Below are positions 48,901-60,419 of a stretch of DNA of 64,000 nt, piece after piece. Position numbers and translations under genes: made by a program. Numbering within the stretch: position 1 is the stretch's first letter; the number at the start of each line of letters is the position of its first letter. The notes below the pieces were generated by a model. The model saw only the letters and a program-made list of their open reading frames with translations, did not search any database and was not told where the DNA came from. The stretch covers positions 38,785,484 through 38,849,483 of the forward strand of contig OV121095.1 of NCBI GenBank assembly GCA_921293015.1. The letters are read 5' to 3'. This DNA is from Phorcus lineatus. Its lineage: Eukaryota; Mollusca; Gastropoda; Trochida; Trochidae.

Positions 48901-49073
48901 ACATGGACACTCGGACAACAAATCAACTTGACCACAATCTCTCTCAGACCCAATCAAACAGACATGTCCTCGACTAAACCACATCATTAACCTCCGACAA
49001 TCACTTGATGAGAGAGTAGGCATATAGTCAGAAACAGTGATTATCATAGCAAACCTGTTTTCAAGAAAATTGC
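45930..49073. other. Non-coding, nothing recognised
   Basis: AT-rich with no repeat or exon signal that I could support. Confidence 0.55.
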
Positions 49074-49081
49074 CTCGATAG

Positions 49082-49501
49082 TAAGGGTGCGCGGTATTAT
49101 CGGTATATCGGTATATTGCGATATAGATACAACACGATACGTACCGGTACACACTTCTGAAAATATCCAATATATCGGATCATATAAAATTAACAATTTC
49201 CGTGTAAAATTACAGAAAAATATAACCAAAAAACATGATTTTACTGATAGTTGAAGTGTGATCTCGCAAAACGAAAATAGCACGGACATGTTAAAAGTCC
49301 GATCCAAGTCACTGAATAATCTTTCTTTACAAAACGAGCCAGATGAGCATTGATCACTGTTCTTATTGCTGTTATTTAGTCAAGAGAGCATGGAAAAATT
49401 AAAATATGAAAAGTACCAATATATTGCAATACGTATTGCAATACGCCTCTCTGTATCGCAATATATTGCAATACGGAAATGAGTAGCGATACCCATCCTT
49501 A
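49082..49501. mobile_element. hAT-like MITE, 420 bp, with perfect 8-bp target duplication
   Basis: The element begins TAAGGGTGCGCGGTAT and ends as the complement of TAAGGATGGGTATCGC. Both sides carry the identical octamer CTCGATAG (49074-49081 and 49502-49509). An 8-bp duplication with TA(A)GGxTG-type termini is typical of hAT transposons. The interior is rich in CGGTATAT / GCAATATATTGC palindromes. No transposase is encoded, so it is non-autonomous. Confidence 0.88.
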
Positions 49502-49509
49502 CTCGATAG

Positions 49510-52500
49510 TGAAATACAAAATTACAATATTTGAACTTGTATTTCACAAAAATATATTTTTACAAGAGATAAAAAGGATATGACATTTATAAAATGAGTG
49601 TGAATTAAGTCTTGACAAACATGAGTGAGAACATTACTCACCATGTTTTGAGAAAGTTCAGTGAAAGTTCTTTTGATTGTCTTCTCTTTATCAAACATCA
49701 TATTGGAAATACTGACAGACCATAATGATTTGTATCAAATCAAATATTGAGATACTCTAATCTAATTTTCTTGTTGCAATATTTTGGCACGTTAACACAT
49801 TTGATGCATTATTTTTATGACACTATTTGTGTATCTCTCAGTGTGATTAGATAGTAATATCAAAACAGTTCATAATCAAGGAGGCAAGTGACAAGAGTAG
49901 GTTAACAGAGTCAACTTTCACCTCACAACTGCGTGTCCAATATATTCTAGGATAGCTAATGGCCAGCTCAACAAAATTTCAAGTCATTTGAACGTCGTCC
50001 ACCAAGAAGTACTCAATACCTCTAAAACTGACTTTAAGCATTACAGTGACTTCAGACAAGTCTAGACTCAACAAGTCAATTCATCAAGCCATACACTGGT
50101 CAGTTCATCAAGCCCAATCCTGACCAATGTCCAGCTAATGGAGGCCATTGTCCAAGTGAATCAAGTATTCATGATCTGACACCCTGTCCTGTTGTACAGA
50201 TAGATCTGTCACCTTGCTACATGGCTATTGGAGTTCTCAGATGTAATTACAAGAACCAGGGTCATGTACATGACACCAGCAAGTGCCCTGTCATGGATAC
50301 TTACTTTCAAGCCATTGTTCAATCCTATAACTAGGATTCACAGATTTCAGGATTTAACAAGAGGTTAATATCAGATTTTTCACTTTGTTAACGAGATGTT
50401 ATTCATGTAGACTTGCCACTGAGAATTGATAAGGCCTTATCTTCCATTACAGATTCTGTATATATATTCAATGTTGTTACAAGAGCTGGAACAAGTATAC
50501 ATGAAACAGCCTGAAACAGTATATCTTGAATCTTGAATCTTGAAATGTTCCCTCATGGATACAATACGCTGCATAGAAACGTTGAACGCATCTCTTGGTA
50601 GATTTGTAAAGAAGAGGGCTGGTTGATTTTTTTAGAAAAAAAAAGAGACAGAAATTAATTGAACATTTTTGACAGCAATATTGACCAACCATTCTGAACT
50701 TTTACCATGGTTTTCCAATATTCCAGGATAGCCTGAACATAACCAGTGGTCAGTCTCAGCTTGTGTCTTTGTTTGAATGATTAAGGACTTCCCTTTCTTA
50801 TGGCAACTGGAGATCTCAAATGTTTTGTCAAGAAAAAGAGTTATCAACACTAAGCTGTGCTACTACCAGGCAACTTGACCATTAAAGTTACAAAACCAAA
50901 GCACGGACGATTAAACCATTGAACATAATTAGCAAGTTTCTTATGTATTTGAATTTACCTATGGAAAACAGACAACTGACAATTCAAACCATCAATCTTT
51001 GCCACCACAGCTCTTTAGTCTCAAAGGGAACCATGAGCAAAAAAACTCAATTTTAAAGAAAACACATCAGATTTCTTCACCTTTTCGACATGACTGTTTG
51101 AATAAATAACACTGCTTTACTCTCTAACCTGTTTTTTGGTAGACTAAAAAGTTTAGTGAAAATAAAACTCTTTTCCTCTTTCAACCTTTCAGAGCAAGGC
51201 ATTAACTAACACTTTGGAATCGCTTCAAGCTTCGCTATCACACTACTCATTACTTGCTTTTCGCCCAATGAAAGACGGGCAGAAGAAATCATCTCAACTT
51301 TACTACTTTTTCATATGCACATTTCTCTTAAACACCTCAATCAGCAGTAATTAACTCCTGGATGGCCATGTTTGGAGACTATAAACACTAGCAATGCGCA
51401 GATAAAACCTGGGTCAGCTGACGATGTAGTCCATAGCCTTGGTACAGTCTCTTATCGATTCTTTAAATCCACACTGAAATGCAGAGTTTGGGATAATTTC
51501 TCTGACTATAAGGGTTTTCTCAGCATTTAGGGGATAAAATGAGATATATGCAAGGTACTTGTATCCATCATTGTAATTATTCCAAAGAACTATTAAAAGA
51601 GACCATGCATAAGTCTACCACTACCAACTATTGGCTAAGGAAACAATATATATTTTGTGACCAGGAGACAAGTAATTAAAAAACTGTTATAACATACAAG
51701 TTTCTTAAAGAGAATAAAGAATGAATAAATTGGTATAAAATACCAAATATATGGACCAAGACTTCAAAACCTTAGCATTACAATGATAATGCTAAGGTCT
51801 TCAAATGTCTTAGTGCCCAGAGAACAAGGTCATGGATCTTGATCCATATTCACGAGACATTTCTCTAAGAGATGACATACATATAAGTAATACTACACTC
51901 AGAAGCCTACAGAAGCTTAAAGACATACTTCATACATGCAAGTCTTGCAACTTTTTCTTGATTACTTCCTTTCTACTGCAAACCATATGAGCTCAAGCAG
52001 GTTTTTTTATCATAGCTAAATGACAAATGAATCATCAAAACGGAATGAAACCAACGGCCTAACAGACAGCTCAGCATCTTGTTCCATAAATGAAGGGACA
52101 TTTTGACCAACCATTTGTGCTCATTTGGGTCACTCCAAACACTCTTGTTTAAGTGTCTTCATTAATCAGTCTAAGTCAGTAATTGTTGACATCCAAGGCT
52201 ACAAATGAAACATGGCTGTTACGTTAATACCTTCTTTACAATGAATTATCATTCTTTTACTCCTTTAAAATGGAACAGAGTAATTACCGAAGAGTCTGAC
52301 GGTTGACATGATTCAACCAGAAACAAGCACCTTGATGTGAATAAGAACCTTATCAATTGCATATCATTAATTCTTATCATGGCAGTTATTCAAAGTGCAG
52401 GTGTTGCATTACTTTTTTCCAGGTGTATGTCTAGTCTGTTCTATGGAGAGGAAGAGCGCGTTATAGATCTCTACTATACCTGGCCTGCAAAAAGTGGGAG

Positions 52501-54600
52501 GTGTGTGCCAATGAAAGGCTGGCTTTAGAGCAGTAATAACTTCTTAATTATGACGCAAAACATATGGCCTCAATACCTGCTGAGAGATGCGACTGACAGA
52601 GAATGTGTTCAAAACTATTCCTAACTGCCTGCTTTACCAGGCGATGAAGGATTGGAAACTAGCGCTGTCAAGAATTAACGCTTAACCTTGCCAATGCTGG
52701 TAACAATCAGATACTACGATACATGAAGGAAGTATATTTCTTTGTAGGAAATCTGCTTGAGAAAAAAAAGGATATCTAAAACCTTTACAGCAAAATCAAA
52801 AAGTTACCAGCTCTCTTGCTCTCTGTCGTGCTTTATTTCATACACTGGATGATATACTATGACGGAAGTATAATTTCCGAGGCTGCAGATCATGACAAAA
52901 GCAAAGCATCATAGACATTGCAACAGAGTCATTATTTTAGCTGAAATATCAACTCTGCCCCTGGCTAACCCTGACAACCTAAAATACAAACATCACAGCA
53001 ATACATAATAAGGACAGCATGGTATGAAGGGGGTGGTTAGGCTCGATCAAATTAAATTTGACCGAAGGCAGAAGGTCGAAAAGTGTTTTAGGAGTGGAAA
53101 CCAGCTCTGCATAACAAAAATGACAGACACACAAGGGTTTTTTATGGTGCCCATAAAACAACATGGGTTACTCAGTTTTTATTAGTCATATCCCGTTGTC
53201 ACTCGTTCTTGAAATATAACCTTGATGTCCCTCGTGTAACAATTAGTCATTCCATTGCCTCGCTGAGTCATAGGATAGGCTTCATTACCTTTAACTACCA
53301 TTGAATCAATAACTGATAGCAATTAATATTCAATAACGTCCCAAACAAACAGAAATGCAGAAATGTGAGGCACTGCTATCTCTAATTGAAATGATGTTGG
53401 CGAATGAATTAATTACTTTTCATAAATTTGTAGCTTGAAAAACATGAATTAGAATTTAAAATAATTATCATAAACTTTCATTAGTCGCTTAAGTTGATGT
53501 TCCTGTCAGTCTGCCAGTCTCTTCAGGATAGTTGGATTTTATTGATTTGCCAAAAAAGGGCATCAAAAATATTTCCATCGAACAGACCCAACCATGCATA
53601 CCGACAATAAAATTCAGTAAGTTGCATAAATCAATTACAAACGTTCATTCACAAAGGGAACAGACACACAATTATATATCTTGAGCATTACAAAATCAAA
53701 GTTATTAAATTGTTATCTTAAGCAAATTGAACTTGGCTAGAATAAAATTTATTAAAATGTTATACTGAACGAATCTAACTTCAAGGATCAATTATTTCAT
53801 TAAACTGTAATCTAAAGTATATTGAACATTTACTCCTCCAGAAGAACAGTCAATATCTGACTGCAATCTAGGAATAATACGAGAATTCTTTGATCTAGTG
53901 ACGATGATAGCCAGAGGGCTGTATATCAGAACGTTTTCAATCGAGGAGCCTTGGCCATGAATACTTATTACAGTATTATGTGGACTACCATCAAAGACAA
54001 ATAAACAGGAAGGAGACAAAATAATCAGCTATCGTTTACTACTTGGTCCTAGTGGAGAGCTATGCAGTGTTAATGCCCAGTCTAGAGGCGGTGTATATTT
54101 GTGTATGTCAGTGTGATATGAGCCATATTGTACCGCTGAGACTAACATAGTACATACTGTTGACAGGGACAATAAACTATGGTACACTTGTTGAGCCATT
54201 TTCATTTTCTACTATGTTACAACATAATCTTTACATTATGAGCCCCTTCTTTAATATCATATTCAGATTGAACTATATAAACAAATTATTATCTGTCATT
54301 ATTGCTGTTGGCCATAATTATCTATTTCTTCATACAGTTATCGACTGTTTTACCCACAGACACATAACATCAAAGGTCTAGATTTATATGATATAGAAAG
54401 AAACAATGCTTTTAATACTTAAATGTAATATTTCATTTGGCATTACTTTTTAAAAAAAACTATACCTTCAGAAAATCTCAGCTGTTTGTTTTGCCAAACT
54501 AAGTTAAATCTAGTTTCCAGTTGACATTTTGACAGGTTATGTTTAATCTCCCTGTGAACGCCAGGAATAGCTAATTCATGAAGTTATATTTATGACAGGA
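49510..54600. other. Non-coding, nothing recognised except one hairpin
   Basis: AT-rich, with short frames only and the hairpin at 51.77 kb. Confidence 0.55.
51769..51798. repeat. Perfect 12-bp hairpin
   Basis: ACCTTAGCATTA, six bases, TAATGCTAAGGT. It is flanked by GACTTCAA / TTCAAATGTC that extend the symmetry partly. Confidence 0.75.
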
Positions 54601-54619
54601 GAGCTCATGCACTGGTGCT

Positions 54620-55270
54620 ACTAATCCCGTGGCACATCTCCATGACAAGCCCTAATCTGAAAACTGCCTTGAAAATGAACCTGACGTCTTAACACTCGTC
54701 AAAGATTGGGGGCCTTTGGGGACGTTTTCCAAAGATATAACTCCTTGTCCTTCGCACCCTCTCCTCCTAAGCACAGAGCAGGAGACACCTGGAGTGGTGC
54801 ACAGTTCACAGCAGTTTTTGTTGATTTCACCAATTCTCTTTAAGAACCCTCGTCTGGAAAAGAGCAAGCCTGGGTCTGGCTGCGAGCAAAATCTTGCCGA
54901 TATTTGTAAGTCGCGGGTCAATATTTGAACGAGGGTCGGCCAACAAGAATGCCATCAAGAAGATTGGAGGACTGAGCGCATGTTCTGCGCCTCCGTAGAG
55001 CGCTTGTTTGGACAGAGATTCCGACGGATCACCCCCTAAATGCTTCCTTTGAGGCCAAATGTGGGCAAACATGAGCTTTTTTTGTTTCACTCTCTGCCAG
55101 CGAGGGTGTGAAACATGGAGAGTTGTGTCACTCGGTCTGTGTTGGTACACCGATTATTCTACAACAATTATTATATCATCCCGACTTAACACTCCCCCGG
55201 CTGAAGTGGTAGTGACAAAATTAGCCGCCTTGCTAGAATCAAGAGTCAGTTTAAGCAAATATTCATAATC
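54620..55270. other. GC-richer, CpG-containing segment of unknown role
   Basis: Stands out from the AT-rich surroundings, with several CpGs (TAGAGCGCTTG, CCGACGGATC, GCGAGGGTGTG) and overlapping open frames on both strands (90 and 107 codons on minus, 70 on plus). The 90-codon minus frame is cysteine-rich (NKNCCELC, VSCSVLRRRGC). No splice pattern or domain was recognised; it could be regulatory DNA or a decayed repeat. Confidence 0.35.
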
Positions 55271-55274
55271 TCAT

Positions 55275-56875
55275 ATCTCTACACAGTCTTTATGAAGAAT
55301 TTTTCATTAATTCAATAATCTATTTAGCCCAGATGACTTGAAATCAAAATACAGAAGACTCTTTCAATGCCCTGTGTGACAGATTTAATCATTTAGTATT
55401 TGAACTTAATTTTGGGAATTTCTCTTTTTGAGGAATTTGCAAAGGATGAAAAACTTAAAATGATTCTTTGCCTAATTTGTTTTAGTGGAAAAGGCATTAT
55501 CAAGAGGTTTTAAAAGGAAAACTAAGTTTCAAAATTTCTTTAAAAGATAATAAGATAAAATTGAATTAAAGGTCCTTACTAATAGGCAATATATGTGCAA
55601 AATTAATGCATAAAAGTAAATACAAACCTTTTCTGTACACTTTTACAAAATATCTTATTTAAGAAAGTAGAACTTATGTAAAATTAAAACATGAAAAATT
55701 TATCACAAAGTTATCACTAAGTGCCATAACAATTTGTTTGATCATATAAATTCAACAAAAAACATTTGACCCAAATCCAAATATTTAAGATTTTTTAATC
55801 ATATGTTTCATTCCATGAAATACAGAAATTATCAATTTTGAAATTGGGGAGGTCATTATCCGACTTTATTGAGTACATGAAATTGTATAATGCTATCGCA
55901 GCCTTACGAGTTACTTTTTTAAAGCCTTTTTAAAATGTGTATAAAGTGTTAGAAATAATGAATAATTAAGTAAAAACCTGGTACAAGAAAGCAAGGAACA
56001 TTGAAAGAGCGTGCCCACAGTCCACTAATCAACATAGTAATTCCACAAAAGCCATGCAATATTACATCTTCATTAATTATTAATAACAATAGTACTGGAC
56101 TTCTCTTGATCAAATGAAGACAGTTTGCTGATAAAGAGCGATATGATTATCTCTTTAGTCAGATTCTGAAGGTCTTGTTGACTATTTCATGCAACAATAT
56201 GAATAAATTAACAGATAACAACAAACATAGACGTCATGTACAAGCTATCTTGTAAATATTATGAAAAAATATTTATCTTTTTGTTTACATTTCATAACAT
56301 ATTTTAGGTAGTGTTTAATCTTGTTTGTAAGAGATAATCGCTTAACCATTATCTCTTTAACAAAACTCTTGTCAGCAGAACTTTACTATTACTGCATGTA
56401 TCAAATATTGCCAATCATAAATAACAAGTGTTAAAATAACAAGTACATTGAAACATTTCAAATGTTCCAAATATTTATATTGGTGAATTGAAGATCAAGA
56501 AAATTCAAGGAATCGACTAAGTTATAATGAACATTAAATCTAATTTATAAATCACTTAATGAGTATTTTATTTCAGTAGCAATTCAAGACCCATCTTAAT
56601 GTCGGATAACTCTCTGATATCATCCAAATTCTCTGATATCGGTCAAGATGAAAGACAAGGACATGGCATATGGTGACCATCTCACTTGAAGCTAATGAGG
56701 GACATGGCTTTAAGTGCATTTAGAGGCTTCACTTGTCACCTGTTATCAGTCAAACTACAGGGTAGGTGAGGAGCGACACACATGATGGATGGTCCAGACT
56801 CTGACCCACTGTTGGGCCACTGAAAGAGTCCAGCCGACCATGGACATCTACCACTGTGAGTCCCTCAATCGTTGA
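55275..56875. other. Non-coding, very AT-rich
   Basis: No features seen. Confidence 0.6.
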
Positions 56876-56879
56876 TAAC

Positions 56880-57270
56880 AGGTTAGATTCCTCATAATTA
56901 TACATCCACAATGCCTGCACATGTTCATCAGCGTACTGCTTATGCCAGTGTCAGTGGCTCCCGTACTTGATATCAGGTTCAGTTCTGGTCATAATGACAC
57001 CTCAACTATGATAATTCCATTGAAATTGCCATTCTTCAATGCTTGCATGTATTTATCACCACTTGAGGAGATGGACGTTGTCACTTCATTCATAGCTAAT
57101 GTCCAATTCGAAATATTTTCATTCTGATCTTAATGATACCTCAGCAATGTTGAATCCAAATAAATTGTCATCCTGCAATGCCAGCATGTGTCCATGTCGA
57201 CTGCTTGAGGGGATGGAATCCTGTCACTTCATTTAAAGTTTATGTCCAATTCTAAATGTTCTCCTTAAGA
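56880..57270. repeat. Diverged tandem duplication, period about 135-140 bp
   Basis: Two and a part copies share TCTGGTCATAATGACACCTC / TCTGATCTTAATGATACCTC, CTTGAGGAGATGGA and GTCACTTCATTCATAGCTAA / GTCACTTCATTTAAAGTTTA. The small plus-strand frame here follows from the repeat. Confidence 0.7.
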
Positions 57271-57324
57271 TGGATTCAAGTCAGCAGTTATTGTATTGAA
57301 GTTGAACTCATTACACTGCTAGAC

Positions 57325-57446
57325 TCTGGCCTCCCTTCAGAAAGTACTAGGGGGACTAGAAATTACAAAAGAAACCTTAGTGAAACTTTAAGGAATTGGA
57401 CTCGAGGTTAACTTTGTAAATGTTGCTTTGTGAAGGATATCCAGAT
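57325..57446. mobile_element. Diverged copy of the 40.9 kb MITE
   Basis: Ends CTCTGGCCTCCCTTCAGAAA and TGCTTTGTGAAGGATATCCA are roughly inverted complements. The interior has AAACCTTAGTGAAACTTTAA. The relation to the 40.9 kb element rests on the termini. Confidence 0.45.
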
Positions 57447-57449
57447 CAT

Positions 57450-60010
57450 TTGTATCAGTGTCTGTATTTGGACGGTACATAATTACACTTCAAAGTCATC
57501 TGTTCCCTGCTTGATAACAGCTTTGATTCTACAGATAATACATCCCAACAATACAGCGCATGCCAAGCAATCTTGATTTCAATGGAATGAGTCTGGTCCA
57601 TCGGCCACATGTTGCATTGAAGAGATGTCAAATATTCAAGATAAGTTAAAAGTGTCAAATTAGCCCCTAATTCTGCCACGTTGCAGTTGTAGTTTGTTTA
57701 GCAAGAAGAAATTAATGCAGTCGTGCAAATAATTCTAACTGTGCTAACAGAAGATGAAGAACAAACTTCATTTAGGAGTTGACATTTGTCAAAACTCACC
57801 ACTTTGACAATATCACCGCAACCAGCCCTGAATAGAGCCAAAACAAACATTTGCTCTAATCTTGTTGCAAATACCAAATATCCTTATCACGACTAGGGGA
57901 TTAATATCAATAGCGGATCAATTCCCTACATTTGTTGCAGCAGCCTGAGATGCATGCCCAAACAGGTGCTTGCTTGGATGGAATGGAAGTTCTTTGCCTA
58001 TGGTTGCTTGGCTGGGATGAGACAATTGGAAGTTCTGAACAGGTGCTTGCTAGGATTGAATTTAATAGGACAAATGTGTGGACAGATGTTGGTCATCGGA
58101 CACTGGGCGATGTCTTACTGAAGAGAATTGTGTGTGACCACTGCCCATACACTAAAACAAACTGATAGGATGTGTTTCCATTGAGAACAGTATGGTCACC
58201 TGCCTGCCTGTCATACTCAGGGTAAAAGTTTGATCAGCTGTTTGACAGTCTGGCTAAAGGTAGTTTCCATTTACCAAAGACATAAATCATTTCATAACAA
58301 GTTTTTTATGGTCTACTGTTCCTATATCACAATGTCTGGGCAAATAGATCACATCACAACATCATTTGAAACCGCTAAATAACATAACCTTCCTATAAAC
58401 TTGAAGGATTGACTATTTGATCTAGGAAAATAAACTAGTTTCTTAGATTTTGGAAAGGAATCTGGGAGAAATGGAAACTCCTTTTAGGTAGTCAAGGTTG
58501 TGGTCAAGTTCAGGTGAAAAAGATCAGGAAAAAAATATTGTTGCCCATATACCGCTGACTATCATAATATCAAGTTCAAACATTAATGTACTAAATCAAG
58601 GACTGTCATTCCCTAATCTTTGTCTTTCTTTCTTTCTAAGGCTATGGACCATTTCCCAATGACATAACACCAGCAAGGACCGCTGGGTATAGCTTTGGAT
58701 GACAACCGACACATCATGACACTCTATAAATTGACCAGACCAATAATTATCAAACATGGCCAAGAATTCACTCACTAAATCTACCAGATCCAAGACCTCA
58801 GATCCGATACATGTGTTCCCTTTTCATATCGGATGGAGATGGTAATGATTGGTGTGTAGGACAATGGATGACTAATTACAGTGCTGGGTGTTTACGACCT
58901 GCCCCAAGTAATGGCCGCTGATTATTCAAGGCCTTGTTCCTCCATCAGCTTCCCACTGATCGCCTCTCGAATACTTCCGCTCAGACTTCCAAGAAGTACT
59001 TTATGAGCTATTTCGTCTCTCATCCATTAATCTCTAGTCACCCGACCTAAATGAGTTGCCAGAGCGTTTCAGATTTCCTATTTAATAAGGTCAGCTACTA
59101 TTTGAGTGAGCTCTTGTGCAACAGCCAGCCACATTGTAGTCCGTGCACCGATTACACATCTAGAATCTGTCCCTGCAGTGTTTATCATCTACCTGGTATG
59201 TCATGATCACTATAGAAAGGACATTACCGTCATTTATGATAGCTTGAACAAAATAAACCAGTTTGATGTCGAGGCTTGGATTAGTTCAGAGTTTATTATG
59301 TATTTGTCTAGGAGAGTTTAACTGCTTGTCAACAAAACCATCAAATTTTTAAACTTTGAGAACATTTTACATAAAAATCCCATTTGTCCTCAGGCTAATG
59401 AAAGCACTTGTTCAAAATGTCATGTACAAATAGCCGGTCACACTCACCGACAAAATCTGGACAGTAAATCACCTTAATGTCCACTGTTTTATATGGAGTT
59501 GACACCTCTGGCTAATTTATGGTGTGAATGACAACAGAGAAATTTGCCTTGTTAAATGACTGTTATTGCGAGCAAACACCACTATGCTTCATCCATTCAT
59601 TGAGAAAACCAGGCCAACATTGGACGTTCCTCAGTCACTCATTCATTCATTCATTCAGAGAGGACCCTTCATAATGTCCAGTGACTCTGACCATACAGTG
59701 CACACCTACTTGAATCAAGCCCTCTGATCACCGTACACATACAAACAACAATGTGCCCTCATTGGGGGCGGTGTACAGCCATCTCGTCCATAGAAATAAC
59801 ATAGCTCAGAGTTGGAATGTCTCGGTCAAGCAATGCAGCTGGACAACCATCGCATATTGGACAGTTGCTGGAGGGTCACAATGGCGGACAAACAACATGG
59901 AAATGGACATGACTGGGCGACATGTGAATAATACAGCCATGTAGATCTATTGATGACTTCTGTCTGTCAGCTTTATGCCCGCTTCTCTATAATGTTTGCA
60001 TAAACACTGC
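57450..60010. other. Less AT-rich segment, unassigned
   Basis: Base composition is more balanced than further downstream. Short frames occur on both strands, including a 33-codon minus frame at 58922-59023 reading MRDEIAHKVLLGSLSGSIRE..., with no recognised domain or splice sites. An (ATTC)n run lies near 59641-59655. Confidence 0.4.
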
Positions 60011-60017
60011 CTTTTAC

Positions 60018-60222
60018 TTAGCCACATGTACCATAATCCTCTGAGTCAACAGTGCAAGTAGGGAACGATGGGGTCAGTACACTAGGAATAACTGACCACA
60101 GTCCATCTAGGGCTGTCCACTGACTGTTTAACTGACCAACGGTTGTTCCCATTATAGACACCAACTCAGCAGATTCTGGGTTATCACATTGAAACCCTTC
60201 TCTGTCAAATATCAAAAGATCT
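60018..60222 (-). other. Open segment after an acceptor, possible exon of unknown gene
   Basis: The minus strand has TTTCTTTATTTTCAG just above 60222, then an open frame with ordinary amino-acid composition: DLLIFDREGFQCDNPESAEL, later PTCTVDSEDYGTCG and a stop at 60018. A second CAG 21 bp further in gives the same frame. Three cysteines and few AT-driven residues make it look more protein-like than its neighbours, but I recognise no domain and no clear donor (GTACAT or GTAAAA are the only options). Confidence 0.2.
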
Positions 60223-60378
60223 CTGAAAATAAAGAAATCTCATGTCTTGATTTCTTTGTTTTCAATATTTTAAAATATATATTTGTAAAAATTCATTTCA
60301 TAGATATAGTGCTTGTCAAAGCTTGAACTAGCAGAATTGATGTTAAATCATGATGAACGAGGAACCACATAACCACTG

Positions 60379-60412
60379 CTCCCCCCTCCCTCCCTCCCTC
60401 CCCCTCCCCTAC
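60379..60412. other. C-rich polypyrimidine tract
   Basis: CCCCCCTCCCTCCCTCCCTC continues as CCCCTCCCCT. The minus strand has at least four G runs close together, so quadruplex folding is possible. Confidence 0.7.
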
Positions 60413-60419
60413 CAAAGGC

